NCBI RefSeq assembly: GCF_001570985.1 | Contig: NZ_BCSS01000013.1 | Coordinates: 19,295 to 83,294 of the forward strand | Origin: Janibacter limosus NBRC 16128 | GTDB taxonomy: Bacteria > Actinomycetota > Actinomycetes > Actinomycetales > Dermatophilaceae | DNA length: 64,000 bases | Direction: 5' to 3' | Shown: positions 32,271-40,234 of the stretch, one piece after another | Position numbering within the stretch: the stretch's first letter is position 1 | Layout of the letters: each line of letters starts with the position of its first letter | Program-made: the position numbers and the translations under genes | The notes under the pieces: generated by a model | The model's database searches: none | Told to the model about the DNA's origin: nothing | Seen by the model: only the letters and a program-made list of their open reading frames with translations

Positions 32271-33401
32271 ATGGTCAGTCACCCCGCCCCCTCCACGCCC
32301 ACCATCGCGGCCGAGGAGGACGTCAACCGCTACGACCCTGAGTACCGGGGATGGTTGGAGACGGCGATCCGCAGGGTGCGCAGCGACGCCAACCGCTCGG
32401 CGGACACCCACCTGGTCCGGGTGCCTCTCCCCGCGCAGTGGGGCGTGGACCTCTATCTCAAGGACGAGTCGGTGCACCCGACCGGGTCCCTCAAGCACCG
32501 ACTCGCGCGCTCCCTCTTCCTCCATGCCCTGTGCAACGGGTGGATCCACCCGGGCAAGCCGGTCATCGAGGCGTCCAGTGGATCGACCGCCGTGTCGGAG
32601 GCCTACTTCGCCTCGCTGATCGGTGTCCCCTTCTATGCGGTGATGGCGCGATCGACGAGCCAGCAAAAGGTGGACCTCATCGAGTTCCACGACGGGACCT
32701 GCCACTTCGTCGACAACGCCCACGAGGTCTACGCGGTCGCCGCGGCGCTGGCCGAGGAGACCGGCGGTCACTACATGGACCAGTTCACCTACGCCGAGCA
32801 GGCCACCGACTGGCGCGGCAACAACAACATCGCGGAGTCGATCTTCGAGCAGATGTCGATGGAGGAGCACCCCGAGCCCGCATGGATCGTCGCGACCGCC
32901 GGCACCGGTGGCACCTCGGCGACCCTGGCCCGGTACGTCCGCTACACCGGGCGGTCGACGGGCATCTGCGTCGCGGACCCGGAGAACTCCGCCTTCTTCC
33001 CCGGGTGGCGTGACCACGACCCGAGCGTCACAACGGCGATCGGCTCACGCATCGAGGGCATCGGGCGGCAGCGGGTGGAGTCCAGCTTCATCGCCTCGAG
33101 CATCGACCGGATGATGCGCGTGCCCGACGCGGCGTCCATCGCCTCGGTCCTGCTCCTGGAGGAGCTCATCGGCACGCGAGCGGGCGCCTCCACGGGGACG
33201 AGCCTGTGGGCCGCGCTGCGCATCGTGTCCGAGATGGTGCAGGCAGGGACGCAGGGGAGCATCGTCTCGTTGATCTGCGACCCGGGCGAGCGCTACCTCG
33301 ACAAGTACTACTCGGGGACCTGGCTGCAGGAGCAGGAGATCGACATCGCTCCGTACCAGCGGCGACTGGAGGACTTCATGCGCACGGGCCGGCTGGTCTG
33401 A
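32271..33401 (+). CDS. PLP-dependent cysteine synthase-like / L-cysteine desulfhydrase (Cds1-like)
   Basis: 376-residue fold-type II PLP enzyme. TGSLKHRLA holds the Schiff-base Lys75, ASSGSTA (residues 101-107) binds the substrate carboxylate, and a GTGGTSAT loop (about residue 206) binds the PLP phosphate. It most resembles the group that includes mycobacterial Cds1, which degrades cysteine to pyruvate, sulphide and ammonia. Genuine cysteine synthases normally have a SxGNTG-type Asn motif, here replaced by SSGSTA. It precedes an amino-acid-dehydrogenase-like gene by 113 bp on the same strand, so a synthase role in making an unusual amino acid is an alternative. Confidence 0.82.
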   Translation: MVSHPAPSTPTIAAEEDVNRYDPEYRGWLETAIRRVRSDANRSADTHLVRVPLPAQWGVDLYLKDESVHPTGSLKHRLARSLFLHALCNGWIHPGKPVIEASSGSTAVSEAYFASLIGVPFYAVMARSTSQQKVDLIEFHDGTCHFVDNAHEVYAVAAALAEETGGHYMDQFTYAEQATDWRGNNNIAESIFEQMSMEEHPEPAWIVATAGTGGTSATLARYVRYTGRSTGICVADPENSAFFPGWRDHDPSVTTAIGSRIEGIGRQRVESSFIASSIDRMMRVPDAASIASVLLLEELIGTRAGASTGTSLWAALRIVSEMVQAGTQGSIVSLICDPGERYLDKYYSGTWLQEQEIDIAPYQRRLEDFMRTGRLV

Positions 33402-33514
33402 GGACGGGTCTGCTGGAGGACTCGAGCCGGCACGACGACTGGTCGGACCCCGTCGACATCCGGCGTACAGTCCACGAAGGAGCTGACTTTGGCTCCGCCA
33501 CCATGGGAGTTCGG

Positions 33515-34729
33515 ATGTCCGGCACCGCTCATCAATCCTCACCAGTCCCCCCTTCGTCGGGAACGACCACCTCGAGCTCACTCCTCACCCTCGGCCTGCT
33601 CGCAGGATCGACGATGGAGAACGAGCGGCGGCTTCCGCTGCACCCTCACCACCTGGACCGCATCGACCCCGACGTGCGAGCACGCATGGTCGTCGAGCGC
33701 GGCTACGCCGCCGACTTCCAGCTGGGACCCGGGTACATCGAGTCGCGCGTGGGTCGGGTCGCCGAGCGCGCCGAGGTCATCGCGTCCGCTGACGTCCTGC
33801 TGCTGCCCAAGCCGCAGGCCGCCGACGTGTCCGCGCTGCCCGAAGGGCGGACCCTGTGGGGGTGGCCGCACTGCGTGCAGGACGCCCACATGACGCAGAC
33901 CGCGATCGACCGCCGGCTCACGCTCATCGCCTTCGAGGCCATGAACCACTGGACGCGCCGTGGGGACTTCAGCCTCCACGTCCTCCACAAGAACAACGAG
34001 CTGGCCGGCTACTGCTCCGTGCTGCACGCGTTGAGCCTCAGGGGGTCGACCGGTGACTACGGGCCGCGGATGAGTGCGGTCGTCATCGGCTTCGGCGCCA
34101 CGGCACGAGGCGCGGTCACCGCCCTCAAGGCGCACGGGATCCACGACATCCAGGTCCTCACCCAGCGTGGTGCCTCGGCCGTCGGGTCGCCGATCCACAG
34201 CGCGCACATCACCCAGCTGCACACCGACGACGGCCCGATCCACCTCAGCACCGTGCCCACGCAGGACGGTGACGTGCTGCTCCCGACCTTCCTCGCGTCG
34301 CACGACCTCGTCATCAACTGCACGCTCCAGGACCCGACCTCACCGATGACCTACCTGCGGACCGAGGACTTGCAGGAGTTCGCCGCGGGCAGCTTGATCA
34401 TCGACGTCTCGTGCGACGAGGGCATGGGTTTCGAGTGGGCCAGACCCACGACCTTCGACGAACCGATGTTCACCGTCGGTGAGGGCGTCAACTACTACGC
34501 CGTCGACCACAGCCCGTCCTACCTGTGGAACTCCGCCACCTGGGAGATCAGCGAGGCGATCCTGCCCTTCCTCCGCACGGTGATGCAGGGCCCGTCAGCC
34601 TGGACAAAGAGCCTGACCATCTCCCGCGCGATCGAGATCCACGACGGAGTGATCAAGAACCCAGCCATCCTGGAGTTCCAGGGGCGCGAGGCCGCCCACC
34701 CCCACGTCCGGGCTGCTCAGGTGTCCTGA
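33515..34729 (+). CDS. N5-(carboxyethyl)ornithine synthase-like / alanine dehydrogenase-PNT family oxidoreductase
   Basis: 404-residue NAD(P)-dependent oxidoreductase. The N-terminal domain has TMENERRLPLHPHHLDRI, as in AlaDH/PNT-N proteins. VVIGFGATARGAVTALKAHG (about residues 190-210) is the Rossmann motif. INCTLQDPTSPMTYL and IIDVSCDEGMGFEWARPT match the Ceo (opine-type N5-carboxyethylornithine) group. These enzymes reductively condense an amino acid with pyruvate. The ATG at 33515 follows GGGAG; an ATG four codons earlier is possible. The upstream PLP enzyme and downstream GGCT-like gene suggest a small pathway (inference). Confidence 0.78.
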   Translation: MSGTAHQSSPVPPSSGTTTSSSLLTLGLLAGSTMENERRLPLHPHHLDRIDPDVRARMVVERGYAADFQLGPGYIESRVGRVAERAEVIASADVLLLPKPQAADVSALPEGRTLWGWPHCVQDAHMTQTAIDRRLTLIAFEAMNHWTRRGDFSLHVLHKNNELAGYCSVLHALSLRGSTGDYGPRMSAVVIGFGATARGAVTALKAHGIHDIQVLTQRGASAVGSPIHSAHITQLHTDDGPIHLSTVPTQDGDVLLPTFLASHDLVINCTLQDPTSPMTYLRTEDLQEFAAGSLIIDVSCDEGMGFEWARPTTFDEPMFTVGEGVNYYAVDHSPSYLWNSATWEISEAILPFLRTVMQGPSAWTKSLTISRAIEIHDGVIKNPAILEFQGREAAHPHVRAAQVS

Positions 34730-34755
34730 CTCGGCGCTGCGGCACAATGGGAGCG

Positions 34756-35436
34756 ATGAGTACGACAGACCTCTGGTACGTGTCCTACGGGTCCAACATG
34801 TCCCGTCGGCGGCTCGGCTGCTACATCGAAGGGGGCCAGCCGCCCGGCGCACAGATGAGTTATGTCGGCGCACGGGACACCACGATGCCGCTCGCGGACA
34901 TCGCCGTCACCCTCCCGGGGAGCCTCTACTTCGCGGGCGAATCCCGGACCTGGGGCGGCGGGGTGGCCTTCTACGACCACGACTCCCCCGGCGCCACCGC
35001 TGCCCGCGCGTACCGGATCACCGTCAGCCAGTTCGTCGACATCGCTGCCCAGGAGATGCACCGGATCCCTGACCCCGGCGACCCGCTCGAGGCCGTGCTC
35101 CTCAACGGCCTGCCGGACGCTCGCCACCAGGTCGGGCCGGGTGTGTACGAGACCCTCATCGAGGTCGGTCGGCACGACGGCCTGCCGATGCTGACCTTCA
35201 CCGCTCCCCACGGCCTGGACGCGACCTCGCACGCTGCCCCTCGGCCCGCCTATCTCGCGATGCTGGCCGAGGGCCTGCGAGAGGCGCACGGCTGGGACCA
35301 GGAGCAGGTCGACCAGTACTTCGCCTCCGTCATCCGCGGTGAGGGCGAAGGGCGTCGGGCGGCTCTCCCTTCGCACAGCCCTGACGCGCTGGACCTGATG
35401 GCACGCGACCCCGACTTCGCCGGCAGCCGCGAGTAG
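34756..35436 (+). CDS. Gamma-glutamylcyclotransferase-like protein
   Basis: 226 residues. The N-terminal WYVSYGSNMSRRRL is the YGSN substrate-loop motif of the gamma-glutamylcyclotransferase (BtrG/GGCT) fold. The rest (TWGGGVAFYDHD, ARAYRITVSQFVDIAAQE) matches a bacterial group annotated as histone-deacetylase-like or GGCT-like, with no defined substrate. ATG preceded by GGGAGCG, 26 bp after the dehydrogenase stop, so probably the third gene of the same unit. Confidence 0.72.
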   Translation: MSTTDLWYVSYGSNMSRRRLGCYIEGGQPPGAQMSYVGARDTTMPLADIAVTLPGSLYFAGESRTWGGGVAFYDHDSPGATAARAYRITVSQFVDIAAQEMHRIPDPGDPLEAVLLNGLPDARHQVGPGVYETLIEVGRHDGLPMLTFTAPHGLDATSHAAPRPAYLAMLAEGLREAHGWDQEQVDQYFASVIRGEGEGRRAALPSHSPDALDLMARDPDFAGSRE

Positions 35437-35468
35437 CGCAGCCGCGGCCACGCACCTCCGGAGATGAT

Positions 35469-35745
35469 TCAGCCGCTGGCGAACGCTCGTGCCTGCCAGC
35501 GACCAGCGCGGTGCTCGATCTCGATCGGATGATCGAAGCACTCGCTCACCAGGACGGTCGCAAGGTCTCTGCGTGACCGGTGCAGCTCGTCGACGGTGCT
35601 GAGGAACTGCTCGCGTGCCGCGACGTCGAGTCCTGTGGAGGGCTCGTCGAGCAGGCAGCGGCAGCGCGTGCCCGTAGGCACCTGCTCACGCTCATGGCGG
35701 GCTGAGGGTCGACTTGCAGGGCGCGCGACCTCCGGAAAGACGAAC
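35469..35745 (-). pseudogene. Relic of an ABC transporter ATPase gene
   Basis: The readable frame contains LLDEPSTGLDVAAREQFL followed by a coupling segment (LHRSRRDLATVLVS): a Walker B/D-loop region with no Walker A in frame. A signature-like RLSGG occurs in a neighbouring frame about 90 bp upstream (35728-35742). After LVSE the usual H-loop His is missing and the reading ends in unrelated residues. I read it as the 3' third of an ABC ATPase gene with frameshifts and an internal deletion. No partner permease is present. Confidence 0.6.
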
Positions 35746-35783
35746 GGGGGAGCCGTGAGCATGCCGCATGAGTCCGCCAGAGG

Positions 35784-36869
35784 TCAGACGTTGAAGCGGA
35801 ACTCCACCACGTCGCCATCGACCATGACGTATTCCTTGCCCTCCATGCGGACCTTGCCCGCAGCCTTGGCGTCCGCCATCGAGCCGAGCGTGTCGAGGTC
35901 GTCGAAGGAGACGACTTCGGCCTTGATGAAGCCACGCTCGAAGTCGGTGTGGATGACGCCGGCTGCCTGGGGGGCCTTGTCGCCGCGGTGGATTGTCCAC
36001 GCACGCGACTCCTTGGGGCCGGCGGTCAGGTAGGTCTGCAGGCCGAGGGTGTTGAAGCCCTTGCGTGCCAGCTGGTCCAGGCCCGGCTCGTCGATGCCCA
36101 CGGACTCGAGCAGCTCGCGCGCCTCCTCGTCCTCCAGCTCGGCGACCTCGGACTCGAGCTTGGCGTTAAGGAAGATCGCCTCGGCCGGCTCGACGAGCGC
36201 CTGCATGCGGTCCTGCAGGTCGGTGTCGGTCAGCTGGTCCTCGTCGACGTTGAAGACGTAGATGAAGGGCTTGGTGGTGAGCAGGCCCAGCCCCGCGGCC
36301 AGCTCCATGTCGACCCCGGCAGCGCACCCCTTCGCAAAGAGGGTGTCGCCCGCCTCGAGGACCTCGCGGGCAGCAACGGCCGTGTCGAGGACGGCCTTGT
36401 CGATCTTCTTTCCCTTGAGCTCCTTCTCGAGGCGCGGGATGGCGCTCTCGAGGGTCTGCAGGTCAGCGAGGACGAGCTCGGTGTTGATGGTCTCCATGTC
36501 GGAGGCGGGGTCGATGCGACCGTCGACGTGCGTCACGTCGTCGTCAACGAAGGCGCGCACCACCTGGCAGATCGCGTCCGACTCACGGATGTTGGCGAGG
36601 AACTTGTTGCCCAGCCCCTCCCCTTCGCTCGCACCGCGGACGATTCCGGCGATGTCGACGAAGGAGACCGTCGCGGGGAGGATCTTCTCGCTGCCGAAGA
36701 TCTCGGCGAGCCGCTTCAGCCGGACATCCGGCAGCGGGACGACGCCGACATTCGGCTCGATGGTCGCGAAGGGGTAGTTCGCGGCCAGGACGTTGTTCTT
36801 GGTCAGCGCGTTGAACATCGTCGACTTGCCGACGTTGGGGAGACCGACGATTCCGATGGAGAGTGCCAC
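35784..36869 (-). CDS. ychF: Redox-regulated ATPase/GTPase YchF
   Basis: 361 residues, the normal length. It is an Obg-family P-loop protein that prefers ATP and binds ribosomes. GLPNVGKSTMFNALT (residues 8-22) is G1, DIAGIVRGASEG is the G3/switch region, and a coiled-coil insert and C-terminal TGS domain (GVIHTDFERGFIKAEV) follow. GTG start. A TAGACT -10-like hexamer 9 nt upstream suggests an almost leaderless transcript of its own in addition to read-through from the Nudix unit. Confidence 0.95.
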   Translation of the reverse strand: MALSIGIVGLPNVGKSTMFNALTKNNVLAANYPFATIEPNVGVVPLPDVRLKRLAEIFGSEKILPATVSFVDIAGIVRGASEGEGLGNKFLANIRESDAICQVVRAFVDDDVTHVDGRIDPASDMETINTELVLADLQTLESAIPRLEKELKGKKIDKAVLDTAVAAREVLEAGDTLFAKGCAAGVDMELAAGLGLLTTKPFIYVFNVDEDQLTDTDLQDRMQALVEPAEAIFLNAKLESEVAELEDEEARELLESVGIDEPGLDQLARKGFNTLGLQTYLTAGPKESRAWTIHRGDKAPQAAGVIHTDFERGFIKAEVVSFDDLDTLGSMADAKAAGKVRMEGKEYVMVDGDVVEFRFNV

Positions 36870-36878
36870 GGGGACAAG

Positions 36879-36884
36879 AGTCTA
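36879..36884 (-). promoter_or_regulatory. Putative -10 element of ychF overlapping the upstream stop codon
   Basis: TAGACT on the minus strand fits TANNNT. Its first three bases are the TAG stop of the small membrane-protein gene. The GTG start of ychF follows 9 nt later with no Shine-Dalgarno. Confidence 0.35.
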
Positions 36885-37175
36885 ACCGGGCGAAGGGAGA
36901 TCCCCACCTCGGTCCCCGGCGGCCACCCACCGACGCAGCAGGAAGCGCAACGACCACCAGATCGCGACGAAGAGCACGAGCAGCCCGACGAGGCGGCCCC
37001 AGGAGCCATCAGAGGTGGCGAGGACGGGGATGTAGAGCAGTGTGCACAGGACCGGGATCGCGGCAAAGATCAGGGCGAAGTCCTTGACCGTCTCGCGTCC
37101 CCACATCGACCAGAGCAGCACCCGGCGGGTCGGCCGACGACGAGGCAACGTCAGGTCGTCGAGGGGGTCACTCAC
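36882..37175 (-). CDS. Small two-helix membrane protein, unknown function
   Basis: 97 residues. A basic cytoplasmic N-terminus (LPRRRPTRRVLL) is followed by two hydrophobic segments (about 33-52 and 60-78) and a short C-terminal tail. GTG start overlaps the Nudix gene stop (GTGA), so translation is coupled. No family recognised. Sits between the Nudix gene and ychF. Confidence 0.7.
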   Translation of the reverse strand: MSDPLDDLTLPRRRPTRRVLLWSMWGRETVKDFALIFAAIPVLCTLLYIPVLATSDGSWGRLVGLLVLFVAIWWSLRFLLRRWVAAGDRGGDLPSPG

Positions 37176-37732
37176 GAGGCCCCCGGCTCCGCGGAGTTCT
37201 CGAGGTAGGCCGTGCCGTCAGCGCGCCCCATGGCGATCTCGGCGATCATGCGGGCGGTGTACGGCGCGACGTGCTCGGCGACAGTCGCGGCATCGGCCCA
37301 GTGGACGGCCTTGAGCTCGCGGGTCTCGAGCGTGGCGCCGTCGAGGAGGTCCTCGGGGACGTGACCGAGGTCGAAGAGACAGAGCAGCGCATCGTCCCAG
37401 CCGCGGTAGGGCGGCAGCCAGTTGACCGCGAGCATGCTGCGGACGGCGACGTCCAGTCCGAGCTCTTCCTTGACCTCACGCACGACGCAGTGAGCGGGCG
37501 ACTCCCCCGGGTCGACGATGCCGCCGGGCAGGTCCCAGTCCTTCTTGTACGTCAGCTGGCACAGGGCGATGCGGTCACCGTCGGTGCGCAGGATCCCCTG
37601 GGCGATGAGGCGCTTGCGGGGCATCCGGGCGTTGAGGATCTTGTTGAACGCCAGGCGCCCGGCCTCGGTCGCGAGGTTGGGTCGAGTCGTGGAGGCCTTG
37701 ACCTGCTCCTCGGTGGGCTCGTGGCTCGTCAT
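37172..37732 (-). CDS. Nudix hydrolase
   Basis: 186-residue Nudix protein. The box spans residues 71-92, with GIVDPGESPAHCVV then REVKEELG, satisfying the GX5EX7REUXEEXG pattern. It would hydrolyse a nucleoside-diphosphate-linked substrate; no specificity motif is recognised. ATG start. It overlaps the membrane-protein gene and lies 19 bp after the end of the broken DinB gene. Confidence 0.88.
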   Translation of the reverse strand: MTSHEPTEEQVKASTTRPNLATEAGRLAFNKILNARMPRKRLIAQGILRTDGDRIALCQLTYKKDWDLPGGIVDPGESPAHCVVREVKEELGLDVAVRSMLAVNWLPPYRGWDDALLCLFDLGHVPEDLLDGATLETRELKAVHWADAATVAEHVAPYTARMIAEIAMGRADGTAYLENSAEPGAS

Positions 37733-37751
37733 GCTCCTGAGGCTACCCGCG

Positions 37752-38303
37752 CTACTCCCCGAGCCGGCCGTCGATCCGCTCCCGCAGCAGGTCCGCGTGA
37801 CCGAGGTGGCGGGAGTACTCCTCGATCATGTGCAGAAGCAGCGCGCGGATGCTCCACGTGCCGCCGCCGTTGTCCTCGAAGGCGTCGTCGAGCGCGCGCA
37901 CCGCGACGATGGCGTCGGCCGCGCGACACTCAGCCCTCCAAGTGGCCAAGGCGTCGTCGACGCACTCTCGGGTGCCGACCGCGTCGTCCCACTCACCGTC
38001 CGCGTTTCCCGGGCCGCGGTAGAGGGTCGCGACGTCCTCGCCCGCGACGCACTGGCGTCACCACCCCTGCTCCACGCGGGCAAGGTGGCGGACCAGCCCG
38101 AGGAGGGACATGGTCGACGGCTCCACGGCACGGGTGGCGAGCTGCTCCGGGGACAGGCCCGCGCACTTCGCCTCGAGCGTCTCGCGTTGCCACCGGACGA
38201 AGTCCAGGAGCAGCTGGCGCTCGTCACCGACCGGGTCGAAGGGGGTCCGCGGGTCCTTCCCGTCGTCGCCGAGGAGCATCTGCGCGCGCGGGGTCTGCCT
38301 CAT
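37752..38303 (-). pseudogene. DinB/DUF664 gene interrupted by a single in-frame TGA
   Basis: Both halves lie in the same frame: MRQTPRAQMLLGDDGKD...LARVEQGW, then TGA at 38058-38060, then RQCVAGEDVATLYRG...HLGHADLLRERIDG. The homologous DUF664 proteins have an aromatic residue, often Trp or Phe, at the stop position, so a TGG-to-TGA change is the simplest explanation. Otherwise the 183-codon gene is intact, including the DinB His positions (LVRHLARVE, EYSRHLGHADLLRE). The decay is therefore recent, or the stop is a sequence error. Confidence 0.8.
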
Positions 38304-38418
38304 GCCTCCCACGATCGTGCCGCCGACGCCCGATCGTCAACGCCGATGCGGCAGTCGGTTGTCGGTGCTCGACGAGACCATGGGTCATGGGTCGTCGACG
38401 AGGACGAAGGGGGATGAC

Positions 38419-40179
38419 GTGACGGTCATCGAGGCAGTGCAGGTGGGGCAGGAGCCGGTCGAGAGAGGCGCTGACGCGAGCCAGGTGCCGGTAGCACGCG
38501 TCCTGGCTCAAGTGCTGGGAGCCGTGGGACGCGCGAGGGATCGAGCACTCAGCTCGGCGTCCTCCATGGACGACGCCGAGCTCGAGTCGACCTTGAGCGC
38601 CACGGAGGCGGCCCGCCGAGCCGTCGACGCGATGGAGCTGACGCTCGTCGCCGAGCTCAACCGCCACGGCGAGCGAAGGGGGTCGGACGGCCTCTACCGC
38701 GACGTGCGGCTGGCGGTGGACCAGGTCGCGGAGATGGCGCCAGATGCACTGGCCCTGGCCATCGGGGTGGCGCCGGCCGAGGCGGACCGGCGCTGCCGCC
38801 TCGCTGCCCGATCGGCCACCGACCTGGCCGACCTCACGGACCTGCTCGCGCAGGGCCGGGTCAGTCGACGCGCGCTGGAGATGGTCCACCGGCACACCCG
38901 GGACACGACTGCGGAGACGACGCGGGCGCTCGTCGACCACCTGCTCGGGGCCAAGCGGGGCCAGCCCGAGTCGATCCGGATCACCGAGATGGAGCCCCAC
39001 GAGATCGCCAAGGCCTGCCGGCGGCTGCTCACCCGGCTGGACCCCGACCTGATGCAGGCCCGCGCGGACGCCAACCGCGCCACCCGGCTCGACGTCCGCA
39101 CGGAGCCCGGCCCCGTGGGCACGAGCTACCTGACCGCGACGCTGCCGAGCGAGATCTGCGCAGCGATCAAGGCGGCCGTCGACGCGGCGGGCGGGCTCCG
39201 CCTCGAGGAGGACCCGTCGATGCCGATCGGCACCGCGAGGGCACTCGGTCTGGCCGACCTCGTGCTGCGCGGGGTCGACGTCGAGGCCCAGGTGCGCCTG
39301 GGCATCCCGGTCATCGCCTCCGCGGTCTCACGGCTGACCTTCGCGCCAGTGCCATCACGATGCGGAGGCTGCCGGGGCAGGTCCGCGGGACCGCGCGACA
39401 TGACCGACGCCGAGGTCCGCGAGCTGCTCGCCGACGACGTCGAGTACGAGCGGGCGACCACGGAGACGGTGCGCATCGTCACCGGCTCCGGCGCCGACGA
39501 GGTCGAGGTGCTCTCCGAGGAGTGGATGGCGGACGTCTCCACCCAGGTCCGCGTGGGCGCGACGGACGACGCCCCGTGGGTGTCGGGGACGACCATCCCC
39601 GGTGTCGGGTTCGTCCCACCGGACGTCGTGGCGGCCCTCGTGGCCAGGCTCGACACCAAGGTCGCCCGCGCCCTGATCGACGCGCGGACCGGCACCCTGC
39701 TCGAGACCTCCACACCGCGCTACGCGATCCCCAAGGCGCAGCGTGAGTTCGTCGCCGCTCGTGACGCGACCTGCCGCATGTGGGGCTGCGAGCGCCCGGT
39801 GCACTCGACCCGGCTCGGCTGGGCCGCCGACGTCGACCACGCCACACCGTGGCCCGAGGGCGAGACGACACCCGGCAACCTGTCGGCCCTGTGCCGCCAC
39901 CACCACCGGGTGAAGCACTCGCCACGATGGACCCACCGGCTCGACGCCGACGGGTCGACCGAGTGGATCACGCCGGGCGGCGTGCACGCCTTCACCTTCC
40001 CGGTGCACGCGGTCGATGCAGACGACGAGGACGAGGAGGGGGCTTCGTCCCCGTCCACGGGGACCAACGAAGGACCGGGAGCCGGCGAGGGTCCGGAGGG
40101 CGGGACCACGACAGCCGCTTCGTCCCCGTCCACGGGGACCAGGCCCCCAGCCACCTTCATCGGCCCGATCCCCTTCTGA
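38419..40179 (+). CDS. DUF222 / HNH endonuclease domain protein (13E12 type)
   Basis: 586 residues. The DUF222 region (about 40-400) is followed by an HNH nuclease-like domain: CRMWGCERPVHSTRL, DVDHATPWPEG, then LSALCRHHHRVKH. These proteins occur as multicopy families in actinobacteria (13E12 repeat family of mycobacteria). Their role is unresolved and may relate to mobile DNA. The tail is acidic and low-complexity, with a duplicated SSPSTGT peptide encoded by a 25-bp direct repeat. The GTG at 38419 is preceded by GAAGGGGG. Confidence 0.85.
   Translation: MTVIEAVQVGQEPVERGADASQVPVARVLAQVLGAVGRARDRALSSASSMDDAELESTLSATEAARRAVDAMELTLVAELNRHGERRGSDGLYRDVRLAVDQVAEMAPDALALAIGVAPAEADRRCRLAARSATDLADLTDLLAQGRVSRRALEMVHRHTRDTTAETTRALVDHLLGAKRGQPESIRITEMEPHEIAKACRRLLTRLDPDLMQARADANRATRLDVRTEPGPVGTSYLTATLPSEICAAIKAAVDAAGGLRLEEDPSMPIGTARALGLADLVLRGVDVEAQVRLGIPVIASAVSRLTFAPVPSRCGGCRGRSAGPRDMTDAEVRELLADDVEYERATTETVRIVTGSGADEVEVLSEEWMADVSTQVRVGATDDAPWVSGTTIPGVGFVPPDVVAALVARLDTKVARALIDARTGTLLETSTPRYAIPKAQREFVAARDATCRMWGCERPVHSTRLGWAADVDHATPWPEGETTPGNLSALCRHHHRVKHSPRWTHRLDADGSTEWITPGGVHAFTFPVHAVDADDEDEEGASSPSTGTNEGPGAGEGPEGGTTTAASSPSTGTRPPATFIGPIPF
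40042..40141 (+). repeat. 25-bp direct repeat inside the DUF222 gene tail
   Basis: The 25-bp segment beginning GCTTCGTCCCCGTCCACGG occurs at 40042-40066 and again, identical, at 40117-40141. The offset is 75 bp, so the frame is kept and each copy encodes (A)SSPSTGT. The segment also contains a small internal palindrome, GTCCCCGTCCACGGGGAC. Confidence 0.85.
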
Positions 40180-40234
40180 CCGGCAGCATCCCAGGGTCCC
40201 CGGCGTTGTCGGTGATCACTGCTTGGCTGTGGTC

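Noticed and set aside
38419..40179. DUF222-HNH gene as an insertion sequence or intein
   Set aside because: No terminal inverted repeats, target-site duplication or transposase motifs. The domain family occurs as stand-alone genes in actinobacteria.
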